A stretch of DNA of 64,000 nucleotides from Lunularia cruciata (Eukaryota; Streptophyta; Marchantiopsida; Lunulariales; Lunulariaceae), in NCBI GenBank assembly GCA_948567375.1, contig OX419755.1, positions 32,245,001-32,309,000 on the forward strand, read 5' to 3'. The notes under the pieces were generated by a model. The model did not search any database, was not told the origin of the DNA, and saw nothing but the letters and a program-made list of their open reading frames with translations. Positions 12,168 through 22,980 of the stretch are shown here, piece after piece. Each line of letters opens with the position of its first letter. Position 1 is the stretch's first letter. The position numbers and the translations under genes are program-made.

Positions 12168-12403
12168 TGATAGAGATAATTTTTCAACTTATGGATAAAC
12201 TATCCATGAGGGTTTGATTAATATGCACTTTAGGATTTGATGTTTCTATAGAAGTATTGGAGCAACCTGAACCTTTTGTGTTCCCTAGGGTGGATTACTC
12301 TCAAATGGTGTTAGTCATGCATATACTCTATTAGTTATAGAGTGAGAGAAAAGGAAAGAGAAAAAGAAAAATTGAGAGAAAAGAAAGATAGTGAGAGGTT
12401 AAG

Positions 12404-13270
12404 ATGGGGAAACTTCTGGTTTTCTTTGGCAAGGATAGAGAAGATGTGGAGGCCTTTGTGAGAGACTTAAAGAGAGCTTGCATAGGAAAAAATGAGAGGA
12501 GGAAAAATGAGTGGGCCTCATTATTAGATTTCTTTGAAGATGCAACACTTACATGGTATGAGTCACAATACCAAAAGAGAGAGAGGAGAGATGGGCAAGA
12601 AGAGTCTTGGGAGAGTTTGACTTCAATGCTCATTAAAAAATTTCTTCCAAATGAGAGTTATGAGGGATTGATGAGTGAGGTTACCTTTCTTAAGCAAAGA
12701 AATGGAGAGAAAGTGAGAGTCAATGTGAAAAGAGTGGAAAAGTTAGTGTCCAGATTTTGCATAGTGTTGAGGAAGAGTGGAGATGATGTGGAGACAACTA
12801 TGATTGGCATAAGGGCTATGCTCACTAATAATTTTGTGGAAGGATTGAGAACACAAATTAGAACCAAGGTGAGATATGAGAAACCTTCTTCCAAGGTTGA
12901 AGCTCTCAACATCACAATTTGTATGGAGGAGAGTTTGGAAGGGGATGAGGGTGATTTGGTGGTGAAGGAGGCTGTGCATCCTCCTCAAGGTAACAAGTAT
13001 GGTGGAACTTTTGATACTTTGGTGACAAAGGTTGCACCACAAGTAGAAGATGCTATAGTTCTTGCACCCCTACCAAAGGATCCACTTAAAACCATCACAA
13101 AACAACTTGCAAATCTCAAAATCAATGTGATGCAACTATAGGAGAAGAGAAAGGTGGATCAGAATGTAAAGAGATTGCCTAGGATTTATTGCAAAATATC
13201 CATATAGAGGAGGCTAACTAGCCAAAAATTTCAATGATAGAAATTGTTTTGGTTGTGGAGGAAGAGGCCA
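12404..13270 (+). pseudogene. GYP-A gag, copy 1
   Basis: ATG at 12404 opens 245 intact codons: MGKLLVFFGKDREDVEAFV, then WASLLDFFEDATLTWYESQY and SWESLTSMLIKKFLPNESYE. This is a classic Retrotrans_gag capsid. A stop at 13139-13141 and loss of frame precede a remnant of the zinc knuckle (FWLWRKRPH in the wrong frame). It then fuses into ORF0 copy 2. It would lack a nucleocapsid and cannot reach protease. Confidence 0.85.
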
Positions 13271-13283
13271 CATATAAAGGAAC

Positions 13284-13606
13284 TGAGTGAGTCTAAGTGC
13301 TTTCTGTGTGGAGAGAAGGGACATAAGGCAAGTTCATGTCTTTTGACCTTTGAGAGCAAGAGATTGAGGGAAAGGAGAGGCTTACTTGACTTGGGTTTCC
13401 ATGTTGGACCTTCTTCACCAAGATTGGGAGGGAGAAGATCTAAGACCAAGGAGTTGTGTGAGGTTTGTGGAGTTGAAGGACTTCCAAAAGGACATGAGTG
13501 TAGTGGAGTAAAAAAACTTTTGGAGACTTTGGTGAAGGATCTTGGAGAGAGTCTTAGTACAGCTACAGAAATACTACCACCTTCATCAGCTAGTTCTCAA
13601 GATTAG
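13284..13606 (+). pseudogene. ORF0 copy 2, N-terminally truncated
   Basis: This is the duplicated end of ORF0: CFLCGEKGHKASSC, SKRLRERRGLLDLGFHVG, GGRRSKTKELCEVCGVEGLP and KGHEC, ending in SSASSQD and TAG at 13606. Both Cys/His clusters are intact, and this is the clearest copy in the window. It has no own start because the first 50 residues were not duplicated. Confidence 0.7.
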
Positions 13607-13844
13607 TGATGGAGATAATCTTTCAATTTATGGATAAACTATCCATGAGGATTCGATTAATATGCACTCTAGGATTTGATGTTTCTATAGAAATCTTGGA
13701 GCAACCTGAACCTTTTGTGTTTCCTAGGGTGGATTACTCTCAAATGGTGTTAGTCATGTATATACTCTATTAGTTATAGAGTGAGAGAAAAGAAAAGAGA
13801 AAAAAAGAAAAATTGAGAGAAGAGAAAGATAGTGAGAGGTTAAG

Positions 13845-15087
13845 ATGGGGAAACTTCCGGTTTTCTTTGGCAAGGATGGAGAAGATGTGGAGGCCTTTGT
13901 GATAGATTTCAAGAGAGCTTGCATAGAAAATAATGAGAGGAGGAAGAATGAGTGGGCCTCATTATTACCAGATTTCTTTGAGGATGCAACACTTACATGG
14001 TATGAGTCAGAATACCAAAAGAGAGAGAGGAGAGATGGGGAAGAGGAATCTTGGGAGAGTTTGACTTCAACACTCATTGAGAACTTTCTTCCAAATGAGA
14101 GTTATGAGAGATTGATGAGTGAGGTTACATTTCTCAAGCAAGGAGATGGAGAGAAAGTGAGAGTCTATGTTGAAAGAGTGGAAAAGTTAGAGTCCAGATT
14201 TCACATAGTGTTGAGGAAGGGTGGGATGATGTGGAGACTACAATGATTGGCATAGGAGCCATGCTCACCAAGAATTTTGTGGGATGGTTGAGACCACAAA
14301 TTAGAAGCAAGGTGAGATATAAGAAACCTTCTTCCAAGGTTGAAGCTATCAAGATCGCAATTCGTATGGAGGAGAGTTTGGAAGGGGATGAGAGTGATTT
14401 GGTGGTGAAGGAGGTTGTGCATCATCCTCAAGGCTACAAGTATGGTGGAACTTCTGATACTTTGGTGACAAGGGTTGCACCACAAGTAGTAGTTGCTCCA
14501 ATTCTTGCATCTCCACCAAAGGATCTACTTCAAACCATCACAAAACAACTTGCGGATCTCAAGATCAATGTGGTGCAACTATGGAAGAAGAGAGAGGTGG
14601 ATCAGAATGTAGGGAGAAGGCTTAGGATTTATGGAAAATATCCATATAGAGGAGTTCAACCAGCCAACAATTTCAATGATAGAAATTGTTTTGGTTGTGG
14701 AGGAAGAGGCCATATCCAAAGGAATTGCCCAAATTCACTTACCATGGAGGAAGGGGTTATGAGGGAGCCAATAGAGGGAAAGAAGGAGGAAATGAAACCC
14801 AAATGGCTCCTAATCCAAACAAAGGTAAGGGGATAGCATCCATAGATGTGGTTGAGAGCAAGTATGAGAAGGTGGAGTGCTCAAACTCCAAAGGTCTTCA
14901 TTTGGACCTTTTGGCACTCGAGAAGACGAGAGTTGTGGAGGATGTGCACTTTTCTCAAGGATTTACTCCTAGCCAAGATACTCCTATGTGTACTAGGAGC
15001 ACTCGTACAACCACTTCAACACCATCAACAATAGAGACTCCAAGGAAGAAGTTGGGGATGGAGGACTTCTTGATCTCAAAGCAATAA
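13845..15087 (+). pseudogene. GYP-A gag, copy 2
   Basis: ATG at 13845 opens MGKLPVFFGKDGEDVEAFV. The capsid region runs to about 14225, where a frameshift occurs, and continues to 14836 with the zinc knuckle CFGCGGRGHIQRNCP (about 14690). A second frameshift near 14740 leads into NPNKGKGIASIDVVESKYE and a Ser/Thr-rich linker that ends at TAG 15085-15087, before protease. This is the copy positioned to be joined to pol. Confidence 0.85.
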
Positions 15088-15951
15088 TGGAACTACAATG
15101 TGTTGGAGGATGTTGGTAGTCACAAAGCTAACATCACAATGGGCTAACAGATCACTTTGAACCCTACCTTGAGAAAGGAGCTTAGAGGTGGTTTGAGTTC
15201 TACAAGGAGCAAGAGGAAGAAGAAGATAAAATCTCAAGTACCAATGGGGGTGGCGGATGCCAAACCAGCACCATGGGATGCTTGTGAATATACCTCCAAG
15301 ATTGATGTGAGAGTGAATGGTCATAACATCAAGGATGTATTGGTTGATGGAGGATCAGCAATGAATGCCATGTCAAAAAGGTTGATGAAGAAGTTGGGTA
15401 TGATACCCTCTAGATCTTCAACATTTGTGGTGAGCATGGCAAACAAGCAACAAGTTCGACCAGTAGGGGTGATGGATAAGGTGGTAGTTTCAATTATGGG
15501 AGTTCAAAATCTCATGACTTTCCAAGTCTTGAAGGATTCAAGCTATGACTTACTTCTTGGGAGGCCATGTTTGAAAGCCGCATGCACAACTGATCAATGG
15601 CACAAAGGGTACTTGAGGATTGGGCCATCAAACCATAAAGTCATAGTTCCTGTGACTAACACCACCAACACTTCACATTCAAATACACCATCTTCTGATT
15701 ATTGGGAATCAAATTTAGAAGAAGGAGCTTCAGATCTGGACACAAGCATGGAAGAGGAGACTTCCAAAGAGGAATATAAATCTGAATCTGATTCAGATGT
15801 GTATCCCTTATATGCTATGGATTTTTCACCTAAGCCAGAGGTTTTGAAGTACCCAGACAAATCACCATTGACACTTGAGGAGATAAAGAGTAGGTTATCT
15901 ACCCTCAAGTATGATCCAAATGTTACCAAGGAGGAGAAGGTGAGATTTTAG
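15088..15951 (+). pseudogene. GYP-A protease region
   Basis: From 15157 an open stretch of 264 codons carries KIDVRVNGHNIKDVLVDGGS, where D-G-G-S replaces the usual D-S/T-G of the aspartic protease active site. RLMKKLGMIPSR and SSYDLLLGRP follow. An acidic linker (SMEEETSKEEYKSESDSD) leads to the RT start. A stop at 15949-15951 and one at 15085-15087 bound the piece. Confidence 0.8.
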
Positions 15952-17318
15952 GAGATTTTTTGTAAGTTCATCCATGTGTTTGCTTTCAATTACAAGGATC
16001 TGAAGGAATTCAACTTAGAGGAGCACAAGGTAGAGGTGGAGTCACATGCAAGGCCAGTCTGCCAAAAGCAGTGTTGCATTAACCATCAATAGGGCGTTGT
16101 TTGAGCCAAAGGCAGATTGGGCCCCATCTTTGGTTGTGAAGGAGGAGATTGATAAGCTCAAGGAAGCTGGATTTATCTTTGAGATGGAGAATTTAGAATG
16201 GGTGCCTCCAATTGTGATTGTGAAGAAAAAGAATGGCAAGCTTTGGGTATGTGTTGATTACAAGAAGGTCAATGTTATTACCAAGAAAGACTACTATCCA
16301 TTACCATTCATTGATGAGATCTTGGAGGAAGTTGCAGGTCATGAGAGGTATAGTTTTGGAGATGGTTATAGTGGATATAACCAAATCAAGATTGCACTAG
16401 GGTATCAACAACTCACCACATTCACCACACCTTGGGGAACTTATGTTTTCAAGGTCATGTCTTTTGGGCTTTGCAATGCTCCAACCACATTCCAATGGTT
16501 CATGAACAAGGTATTTGTAAGAGACTTCATTGATGACTTTTGTGTCTATGGGAACAAGGAGAAGCACTTTGAGCACTTAATCAAGGTCTTGCAATGCTTG
16601 GATGAGGTAAATGCATCACTCAAAGAAGTGAATTTTTGGATGTGAGGAAGGTCTACTTTTGAGGCATCCCCAAGGATGGAATATCAGTTGATCTTGAGAA
16701 AGTGAGGAAAATCTCAGACCTTCCATTCCCTTCAAGCTTGACAAAGTTATGTCAATTTGTGGGGATGGTTGGGTACTATAGGAGGTTCATCTTCTCATTT
16801 TCCAACAAGGATTATACATTGACCATCTATATGAAGAAGGGTGTCAATTACATGGTGATTTTGGAAGAGAAGGAGGCTCTCAAAGCTTTTGAGGAGCTCA
16901 AGCAATCCCTTATTGTAGCTCCAATACTTGATTGGAGTAAGCCTTTCATCCTCTACACTGATGCTTCTAATGTAGCTATAGGATGCACTCTTAGTCAATT
17001 AGACCAAGATGGGCATGATCATCTAATAGCTTATGCTAGTAGGCAAATGGTTTCAACAAAAAAGAACTACTTTGTCATAGAGAGAGAAGGAGTGATCTTT
17101 GGTCTCAAGAAGTTTAGACATTACTTGATTGGAGGGCAAGCCACAATTATCATGGATCACAAGGCTTTGAAGTACATATTCAACAAGCCTAATGTAGAAG
17201 GGAGGCTAGCAAGTTGGATGATACTCTTTTCTGAGTATGACTACACCATTGAGGATATGCCAAGAAAGCAACTACTGATTTGTTCATTAGGGACTATGAT
17301 CATGATTAAGATGAGCCA
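15952..17318 (+). pseudogene. GYP-A reverse transcriptase and RNase H
   Basis: RT is open from 16046 to 16645, with VCVDYKKVNVITKKDYYPLP, YSGYNQIKIA and FGLCNAPTTFQWFMNKVF, then DFIDDFCVYG, the F-x-D-D active site. A small deletion lies just before it, compared with GYP-C (the EPFIGKF segment is missing). After stops, the thumb and RNase H resume at 16702-17300 with FVGMVGYYRRF, LYTDASNVAIGC and DHKALKYIFNKP. Confidence 0.85.
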
Positions 17319-18240
17319 GTGGATGATTCCTTCCCGGATGAGGAGCTCATGAAAATCTCAGTCACTCAAGAGGTTCTAATGGAGCATAAGGAGATTGTGG
17401 ATTTTTTGACAAGAGGTAACTATCTAGAAGGGATGCATGCTAGGGAGAGGAAAGCCCTTGCAGCAAGATCTAGACCTTACACAATGATGGAGGATATTCT
17501 TTTTCACCAAAGAGCAGATGGTCTACTTCAAAGAGTAGTGGAGGAGGAGAGCTAACATGAAGCATCACTACAACCATGCTATGACATTTCTCTATCACAC
17601 ATAGAGTAACTACAACCTATAAGCCAAATTCTAATGGCTTGGCAGAGAGAACCAATCAGACCTTGTGCATGATGTTGGCCAAAGATGCAGAAATGGAGGG
17701 AGCTAAACATCATTAGGACAAGAGGATTCATGTAATTTTGTGAGAGTATAGAACAACCATGAAGACTTCCATCAGATATTCTCTATTTCAATTGGTATAT
17801 GGTATTGAGTCTACCTTACCTATTCACTTTGATCTTCCTACCTTCCAAAGCATTCATAGGAGATTGAAGAAAGCACAAGGAAGTGATGCAGAGAAGTCAA
17901 GGAAGGATCAACTCATGGAATTGGAAGAGGCAAGAGCAATTGCTATGGTTTGAGTGGAGCAAGCCCAAAGGAAAAAAAAGGAGAGCTATGACAAGAGGCA
18001 AGGCAAGAAGAAGGTGGAGCCTTTCAAAGAAGGTGATTGGGTAATGTTGTTTGATTCCATTTGATTCAAGAGAGTGCAAAAGAAGTTTTTGCCTAAGTAC
18101 TTTGGACCTTTCATAGTGGAGAAGGTGTGGAGAAATTACACCCATAACTTTAAGGAGTTGGGAAGAAGACACTTTGATAGGATTAACCATGATAAGTTAA
18201 AGATATATCATAGAAAGTAGAGAGACCTTCACTTTGAGGA
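17319..18240 (+). pseudogene. GYP-A integrase with core deletion
   Basis: The N-terminal part (17319-17555, HARERKALAARSRPY, DILFHQRADGL) stops at EEES. Compared with GYP-C, the zinc-binding and DDE core of roughly 190 codons is deleted. The frame picks up at the SITHRVTTSYKPNSNGLA equivalent (about 17600) and continues to YGIESTLPIHFDLP and the GPF-type C-terminus FLPKYFGPFIVEKVW (about 18090). No chromodomain is visible. It cannot be active. Confidence 0.85.
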
Positions 18241-18258
18241 CAAAGTGAAAACTTAGTC

Positions 18259-18268
18259 ATAGGGTAAA
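18259..18268 (+). promoter_or_regulatory. Polypurine tract of GYP-A
   Basis: The short purine-rich run in CATAGGGTAAA directly precedes the 3' LTR. GYP-C has CCAGGGGTAAA at the equivalent place. Confidence 0.55.
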
Positions 18269-18959
18269 TGTAACACCTATTTGTGCATGTGTGTGATATT
18301 ATGATATTTAGCTTGGTATTACAAATACTTGAGAGATATTATTTATATTAAGATAAAGGATGGTTCTACATAAGTCATAATTAGCTAAAGTTAGTCATAG
18401 CTAAGATAGAAGGGACCTTACTTTAGAGGAAATAGAAAAGATGAGCACCACAATTTGGATTCTAGTATATTGACTTGGTCTTATTCCTAGGTTTTTGGCT
18501 TTGAGGAAAGAGTTTAGAACTCTTGGGCCCACAAGCTTTTTTATTTTTGATTCTTCTATAGTCCAAGGATAGCCCATGTGAAGGAATCCTTGACTTAGTG
18601 GTTGAGTCAAGATAAGATCACATGTTTAGTGGAATATGCCCATGTGGATGGATATTCCTTTATACTTATCAACTTAACTTGAATTTTAGCCTAGTAACTT
18701 GAGTTACTCTAGTGATTAGTAACTTTGGTGCATAGTTATTTCACAAGTATATAAACTAGGGGTGAGGAGGTACTCATCATCCTTTCATTTGCAACTATCT
18801 TTTTCTCATTGAGTTCTCTAGTGAGCAATGTCTTGAGTCTTGGAGTGTTAACCTTGGAGGAGTATTATGGAGTTGGAGTTCTTTGCCTTCTTAGTCCATG
18901 GTGCACTACCATTATAGCCATCAGAGGTTCATCCTAAGTGAGAGATAGGCCGGCTCATA
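18269..18959 (+). repeat. 3' LTR of GYP-A
   Basis: It runs from TGTAACACCTATTTGTGC to CCGGCTCATA and pairs with 10050-10737 at clear but visibly diverged identity. TATATAAAC is at 18748-18756. Confidence 0.9.
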
Positions 18960-19142
18960 GATGTCTCTATGCAAAAATTGTATATGTCTTAGGATGTTGT
19001 GCTTGATGAGCACAAGGCTTGGTATGCACCGCTTAAGCCTCTTCTTACCACTTGATTGCCTATTGAAGGATAGCATGTTGATCAGCAAATAGATCCACAA
19101 TTGAAGGTAATGGAGTGACAAAAGCTTCACATGTGCAATGCA
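18960..19142 (+). pseudogene. COP-A integrase tail / RT start
   Basis: The frame continues from 10049 with VSMQKLYMS*DVVLDEHKAW, the conserved copia segment at the integrase end (SRDVVFDE-type). It decays after about 60 codons. The rest of RT is missing. Confidence 0.7.
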
Positions 19143-19548
19143 TGTTATCAACTTTGCCTTTCTCTCTCTAGGAACAAAAAGAGTTATAGATTAGAGGTTG
19201 TATGTAAATTTTTTACTATTAGTCTGAGCAATATGTGTTCTCTAACCTGAGTAGAGTAGTAACAAGTAACCTAACCTATCATTATAACATGCACTCTTGG
19301 TCTATTGGACATTGCTTCCAACATTACCAAGGAGAAATGCACAACATTTCTAGAAGGAAAGAATCTAAGCACAATATGCACACACCAATCCAATCCAGTC
19401 CAATCCAACTAGGCATATAAACAAGCATGCAAGCACAGAGAGGATCCAACCACAAGAATTCAACAACTCTCCATGCTTTTGGTAGAGCTTAGCTTTAGAG
19501 CCTTTTACCTTGTTCTCAAGTTGATTTCAATTTGAACTCTAAGTTTTG
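19143..19548 (+). repeat. Partial copy of the 41254-43478 LTR
   Basis: It begins TGTTATCAACTTTGCC and matches 41254-41705 over about 400 bases, including the shared CCAACATTACCAAGGAGAAA segment. The right 1.8 kb of that LTR is absent, and COP-A RNase H resumes immediately afterwards. Confidence 0.75.
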
Positions 19549-19896
19549 AGTCAAAGTACAAAGGTGTGACCAACATTGTATGGGAAGCAATTTGGCTTTG
19601 GAGGTTACTTGTTGACATTGATGTTTGTGTCTCTAGTGCAATTGTTATCTATGTAGATAACAAGAGTAATATTAGACTTGCTAGGTAATCATGTGTTTCG
19701 TGTTGGGACAAAACACATTGAGGTGGAGCATCACTTCATTAGATAGAAGGTACTAGCATGTGAGATAGATCTCATATTTCTAGGTACAAAATGAGTAGGT
19801 ACTTGACATCTTTACAAAGGCATTACCTAGAGATACATTTGAGGTGTTCAAAGAGCAATTAGGTGTATAGTGCATTGATAGGAGCTTGAGGGAGAG
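19549..19896 (+). pseudogene. COP-A RNase H and 3' end
   Basis: Conceptual reading across frames shows WEAIWLWRLLVDI, then NKSNIRLA, KHIEVEHHFI and DIFTKALPRDTFEVFKEQLG, the usual end of copia Pol. A purine-rich tract GGAGCTTGAGGGAGAGAG (19881-19898) overlaps the LTR border. Confidence 0.8.
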
Positions 19897-20106
19897 AGTT
19901 GAGACTCCAAGCTCTCTATAGGTGTGAACTAGTTCTTGGTTAGATTGAACATGTATAGCGGTGCGTCCACACTTAGTACGCACTTATAGAGTTAGTTAGA
20001 AAGCCGCCACCTACATTACAATTATGCACTAGGTTCTTAGCCTACCCTCCTTTGTGGGTAGTGCATTGTTCATATATATATATACTAAGGAGCACTACCT
20101 ACCTAG
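19897..20106 (+). repeat. 3' LTR of COP-A, interrupted by LL-1
   Basis: It starts AGTTGAGACTCCAAGC and follows the 5' LTR to CTACCTAG at 20106, where LL-1 begins. A few more bases (CCTAGATCTCA, 58171-58181) continue on the far side. The microsatellite-bearing end of the 5' LTR is absent here. Confidence 0.8.
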
Positions 20107-20765
20107 TGTGACAACCCAACAAGTATTACTTTTGCAATAATTGTTAGGTAATCATTTGTTCCTACAAAGATACAAGTAAAAAATGGTCAAATATGAAGTA
20201 AAATGTCACAAATAGTTCTTTTTGATTGTGTCTTTAATCTCTTGGGTAAAAACCACACCTATAAGAGAGTAATAAGCACTAAATATAGTCTTATCACAAA
20301 TTAACATCACCTATACTCACAATTTGTCAATTTCTTTCCAACCCAATCTCAATTGTGATGATTCAATTCTCTCAAAGAATTCTACTTCACCATGAATTGA
20401 CTTCACTTTGGAATTGGTTTCAAACTCTCCATTGAATGCACAACTTCCTTAATCAAAAATTGCTTTGCATCAATCTAACACTATGATCACAAATGCAAAA
20501 TACTACCAACACTACAATTCCTCATAAATTTATCAAGGCATTACCTCTATTGCACTCCACTCAGGATCAAACATACAAAATGGAAATAAGAGCTATAGAA
20601 TCTAACATCTGTACTCTTTAATTGCAATTCAAACTTCTCAAAAACACACAAACAAGAATGATATGCGGAATTAAGCTAAAACAACAAGCATTGAGTTACA
20701 ATACTTTACTTTACTCAACTTTGAAGATATGAAATATTGAACAATAACTCACTGCTAATGCCTCC

Positions 20766-20774
20766 TTTAAATAG
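20766..20774 (-). promoter_or_regulatory. TATA box of LL-1 3' LTR
   Basis: The minus strand reads CCTATTTAAAGGAGG, about 665 bases before the LTR end. Equivalent boxes lie at 28661 and 45150, at nearly the same distance from their LTR ends. Confidence 0.7.
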
Positions 20775-21159
20775 GCAATGCACTCAATAGTTATCTAAAC
20801 TACCTAAACCACTTCAACTACTATATTATTACCCTATAGATTTACTTCTTCATATTTACCTCTTCAAATCTCAAAACTATTACTAATCCAATCTAATGTC
20901 TACTTCTACTTTGACTTCTATACCAATGTAACTTCAATCTTGTCCTCTACTTTGGGTTCATTTGCTATTGCTATTTGTTTTATTTCTATCTTATCTTTAG
21001 TCTAAAATTGAAATTGAAGTATGAGTATCCTAATAACTTCTTCCTTTTCTATCCTAACTTCTTCTACATACATAATAACTCACCTACAATACCTTTCACT
21101 CCCACCTCAACTACTTCTTCTTCAACTTCAACTTCAACTTCTACTCCTCTAAACTCTTT

Positions 21160-22560
21160 TGTTATCTTTTGCTTCAGTAAGCCCTTCTTCTATCAGTGCC
21201 TTACCCCAAAGACTTGACCTTCTCACCTTCAATGTAACATCCTCCAAGCTTTCTTCTTCTTCCTCGGCTTTACTTGTTCTTGCAATTGCAAGCTATAGAC
21301 TTCTCTCTGATCTTGCTCCTCCTGAAAACACAAGCACCGGCTCTTCTCTCTCCTCAGGTATATCCACTTAGGGCAACTCCAAGAATTGGTGGTCTCTTCT
21401 TTCCATGCATTCAATCTGCACATGGAACTCTTGATCCTCTTCTTTAGCTCCTTTATCCACTGACTGCTGGACCTTGAGCTCTCCATCACTTTCACTTGAC
21501 TCTTGACTTTGCAGCATGAGTTCATCTTCTTCTTCTAGGTCTTTGTACGTAGACTCAGCCTTGCCTTCAGATTCTACACTCAATGATAAGTCTACCACCA
21601 CCAATTCTTGATTTGGGTTCAACCTTCTTGTCATCCATGGCTAAACAAGTGATACTTCTTCTTTGGGTCTACCCCACTTCCTTGGCCTTAGGATACTCAC
21701 CGCCACTACTTTCTCTTACCTTGTCTTGGCAAAGTATTAGTTGCCTCCGTGGATCTACCTTATGTAATATTGTTTGTCCATATCTGCATCTTGCTGTAGA
21801 TCAAGGTGAAAGTGCAACACCATCTATCCTCTCTCCTTTGAGCTTAATAAGTTCAATCCCAAATAGAAAAAGGCTACAAATGGCATGAAGTAGTGGGGTG
21901 GCAAGTCCATTCTGGCCCACTCTTTGGTGAAAGCACTACTCTCAATTCACCTTTTCCCTCATAAACATTTGGTGAAACAATACTACCTACTACTTTAGTA
22001 CATAAGTGGTTTTCTCTAGCATAAACAATTCCATTAGAGCCTCAACTATACCTTGCCTTATTGAGTCTTTATAATTATCCACCTTGCACCTATTCTTAGT
22101 GCAAAAGGAGTGCTGAAAGAATTCCTCACCTTTGCAGTCTCCTCCAAAGGGTCACATTTTAGATAGAAGATGAATCCTCCTACTTCTCCCGCTTCTCTTC
22201 CCAAGACTAATCTCCAATCCAACTTTTTCCATCAAGCCAGATTTCCTCTCTTTCCTTCTATCTTGAGGCCATCCTCACAATTATTGATGGCTATCTTTTC
22301 CATGAAACCTGGAAAACTTAAGTTTTGATTCCAAGCCAAAAAAGTGGTCCAAATTCTATTCCTTTGATCCTTGCCACTACATCTAATCTCTAAATTGCCA
22401 GACTCCTCATTGCAAGTGAAGGAGTATGGCTACTACCCTTTGTTGGCATCATGTGTTTCCTCACCCTTGGTATTTGAAAGATCAAACCCTTGCCTAGGCT
22501 GAGATTCTAACTCCTTCAAGACAACTATTGAGAGGCATAGGATATTTTTGTGACATTTCA
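21160..22560 (-). pseudogene. U3-embedded ORF remnant in LL-1 3' LTR
   Basis: The clearest open stretch (21634-21368) reads TRRLNPNQELVVVDLSLSV and an acidic-serine part QSQESSESDGELK. It matches 27245-26940 in LL-2 and 46832-46644 in the 5' LTR. Upstream remnants (KSGLMEKVGLEISLGK, VVLFHQMFM) follow the same order in broken frames. The C-terminal coiled coil is almost entirely deleted. Confidence 0.6.
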
Positions 22561-22967
22561 GAACTTCCTTGATAGAGTCATAATCTTAAAGCATTGTTTT
22601 GCACAGTCATTCTTCAGTAAATCTTCAATTGACACACAAATTCTATGTGTTTGTTTCTTGTCACTCTCAACTTCCATCCCTCCAAAGTAGCTATTTTCTT
22701 TACCCATACTTTCTTGATTTTTTAGGCCCAAGGAAAGGTTGTTATAGTTTCTTCAAGTTGGTTTGATCATCCCAATGCAAAGAAACCTTACTTTAGGTCT
22801 ACCACCCTGTATGTCCAATCTGAGTCTTGCTTCCTCTAACATGAATTTGACTTCTTTGGGTCGACTCTAAACAAATGATTCTTCTCTTTTCTTCTTCATA
22901 TAGTTTCAATTTGGCTTTAACAATACACTTCTTCTTTAAAACTTGTCAAAAGAATGTGGGTACCACA

Positions 22968-22980
22968 TACCTCATCCCTC
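22968..22980 (-). promoter_or_regulatory. Polypurine tract of LL-1
   Basis: The minus strand GAGGGATGAGGTA immediately precedes TGTGGTACCC of the 3' LTR and marks the U3 start. Confidence 0.65.

Larger units (their letters stand above)
11858..14710 (+). repeat. Tandem duplication of the ORF0-gag block
   Basis: The sequence from GAGTGAGTGTAAGTG at about 11858 recurs from about 13284. The GAGAGAAGGG anchor is at 11886 and 13311, a period of 1425. The gag starts are at 12404 and 13845, a period of 1441 because of small indels. The join lies within the zinc-knuckle coding part of gag copy 1, at about 13283, next to GAGTGAGTCTAAGTGC. Confidence 0.88.
10050..18959 (+). mobile_element. GYP-A: Ty3/gypsy element with duplicated ORF0-gag
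   Basis: LTRs at 10050-10737 and 18269-18959 flank a tRNA-Asp-like primer site, two ORF0-gag units, protease, RT-RNase H and a partly deleted integrase. RT before integrase identifies gypsy. The frame of COP-A stops at 10049 and continues at 18960 (VSMQKLYMS), with flanks GATT and GATG, which suggests a slightly mutated 4-5 base target duplication. The family also includes GYP-C and GYP-E. Confidence 0.92.
6802..20106 (+). mobile_element. COP-A: Ty1/copia element carrying later insertions
   Basis: The order is 5' LTR (6802-7124), initiator-Met primer site, gag, protease, integrase, GYP-A insertion (10050-18959), integrase tail, foreign LTR piece (19143-19548), RNase H and 3' LTR (19897-20106). 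The last few bases of the 3' LTR lie beyond LL-1 at 58171-58182. COP-A was inserted in the protease of GYP-E. Most of its RT is missing. It is non-functional. Confidence 0.85.
20107..22967 (-). repeat. 3' LTR of LL-1 (2861 bp)
   Basis: On the minus strand it runs from TGTGGTACCCACATTC at 22967 to GGTTGTCACA at 20107. It directly follows the polypurine tract behind integrase. R-U5 (from the TATA box to 20107) matches LL-2 and the 5' LTR of LL-1. It lacks most of the coiled-coil coding part seen in the other copies, which explains its shorter length. Confidence 0.88.

Noticed and set aside
12331-13042. Several minus-strand open frames of about 100 codons
   Set aside because: Antisense to GYP-A gag, with no motifs. 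The leucine/serine-rich content is the complement of the gag purine bias.
20100-22972. TACCT as target duplication of a solo LTR at 20107-22967
   Set aside because: TACCT on the left is two bases off the LTR end, while CCTAG at both outer ends of LL-1 is exact. The LTR also directly follows the LL-1 polypurine tract.
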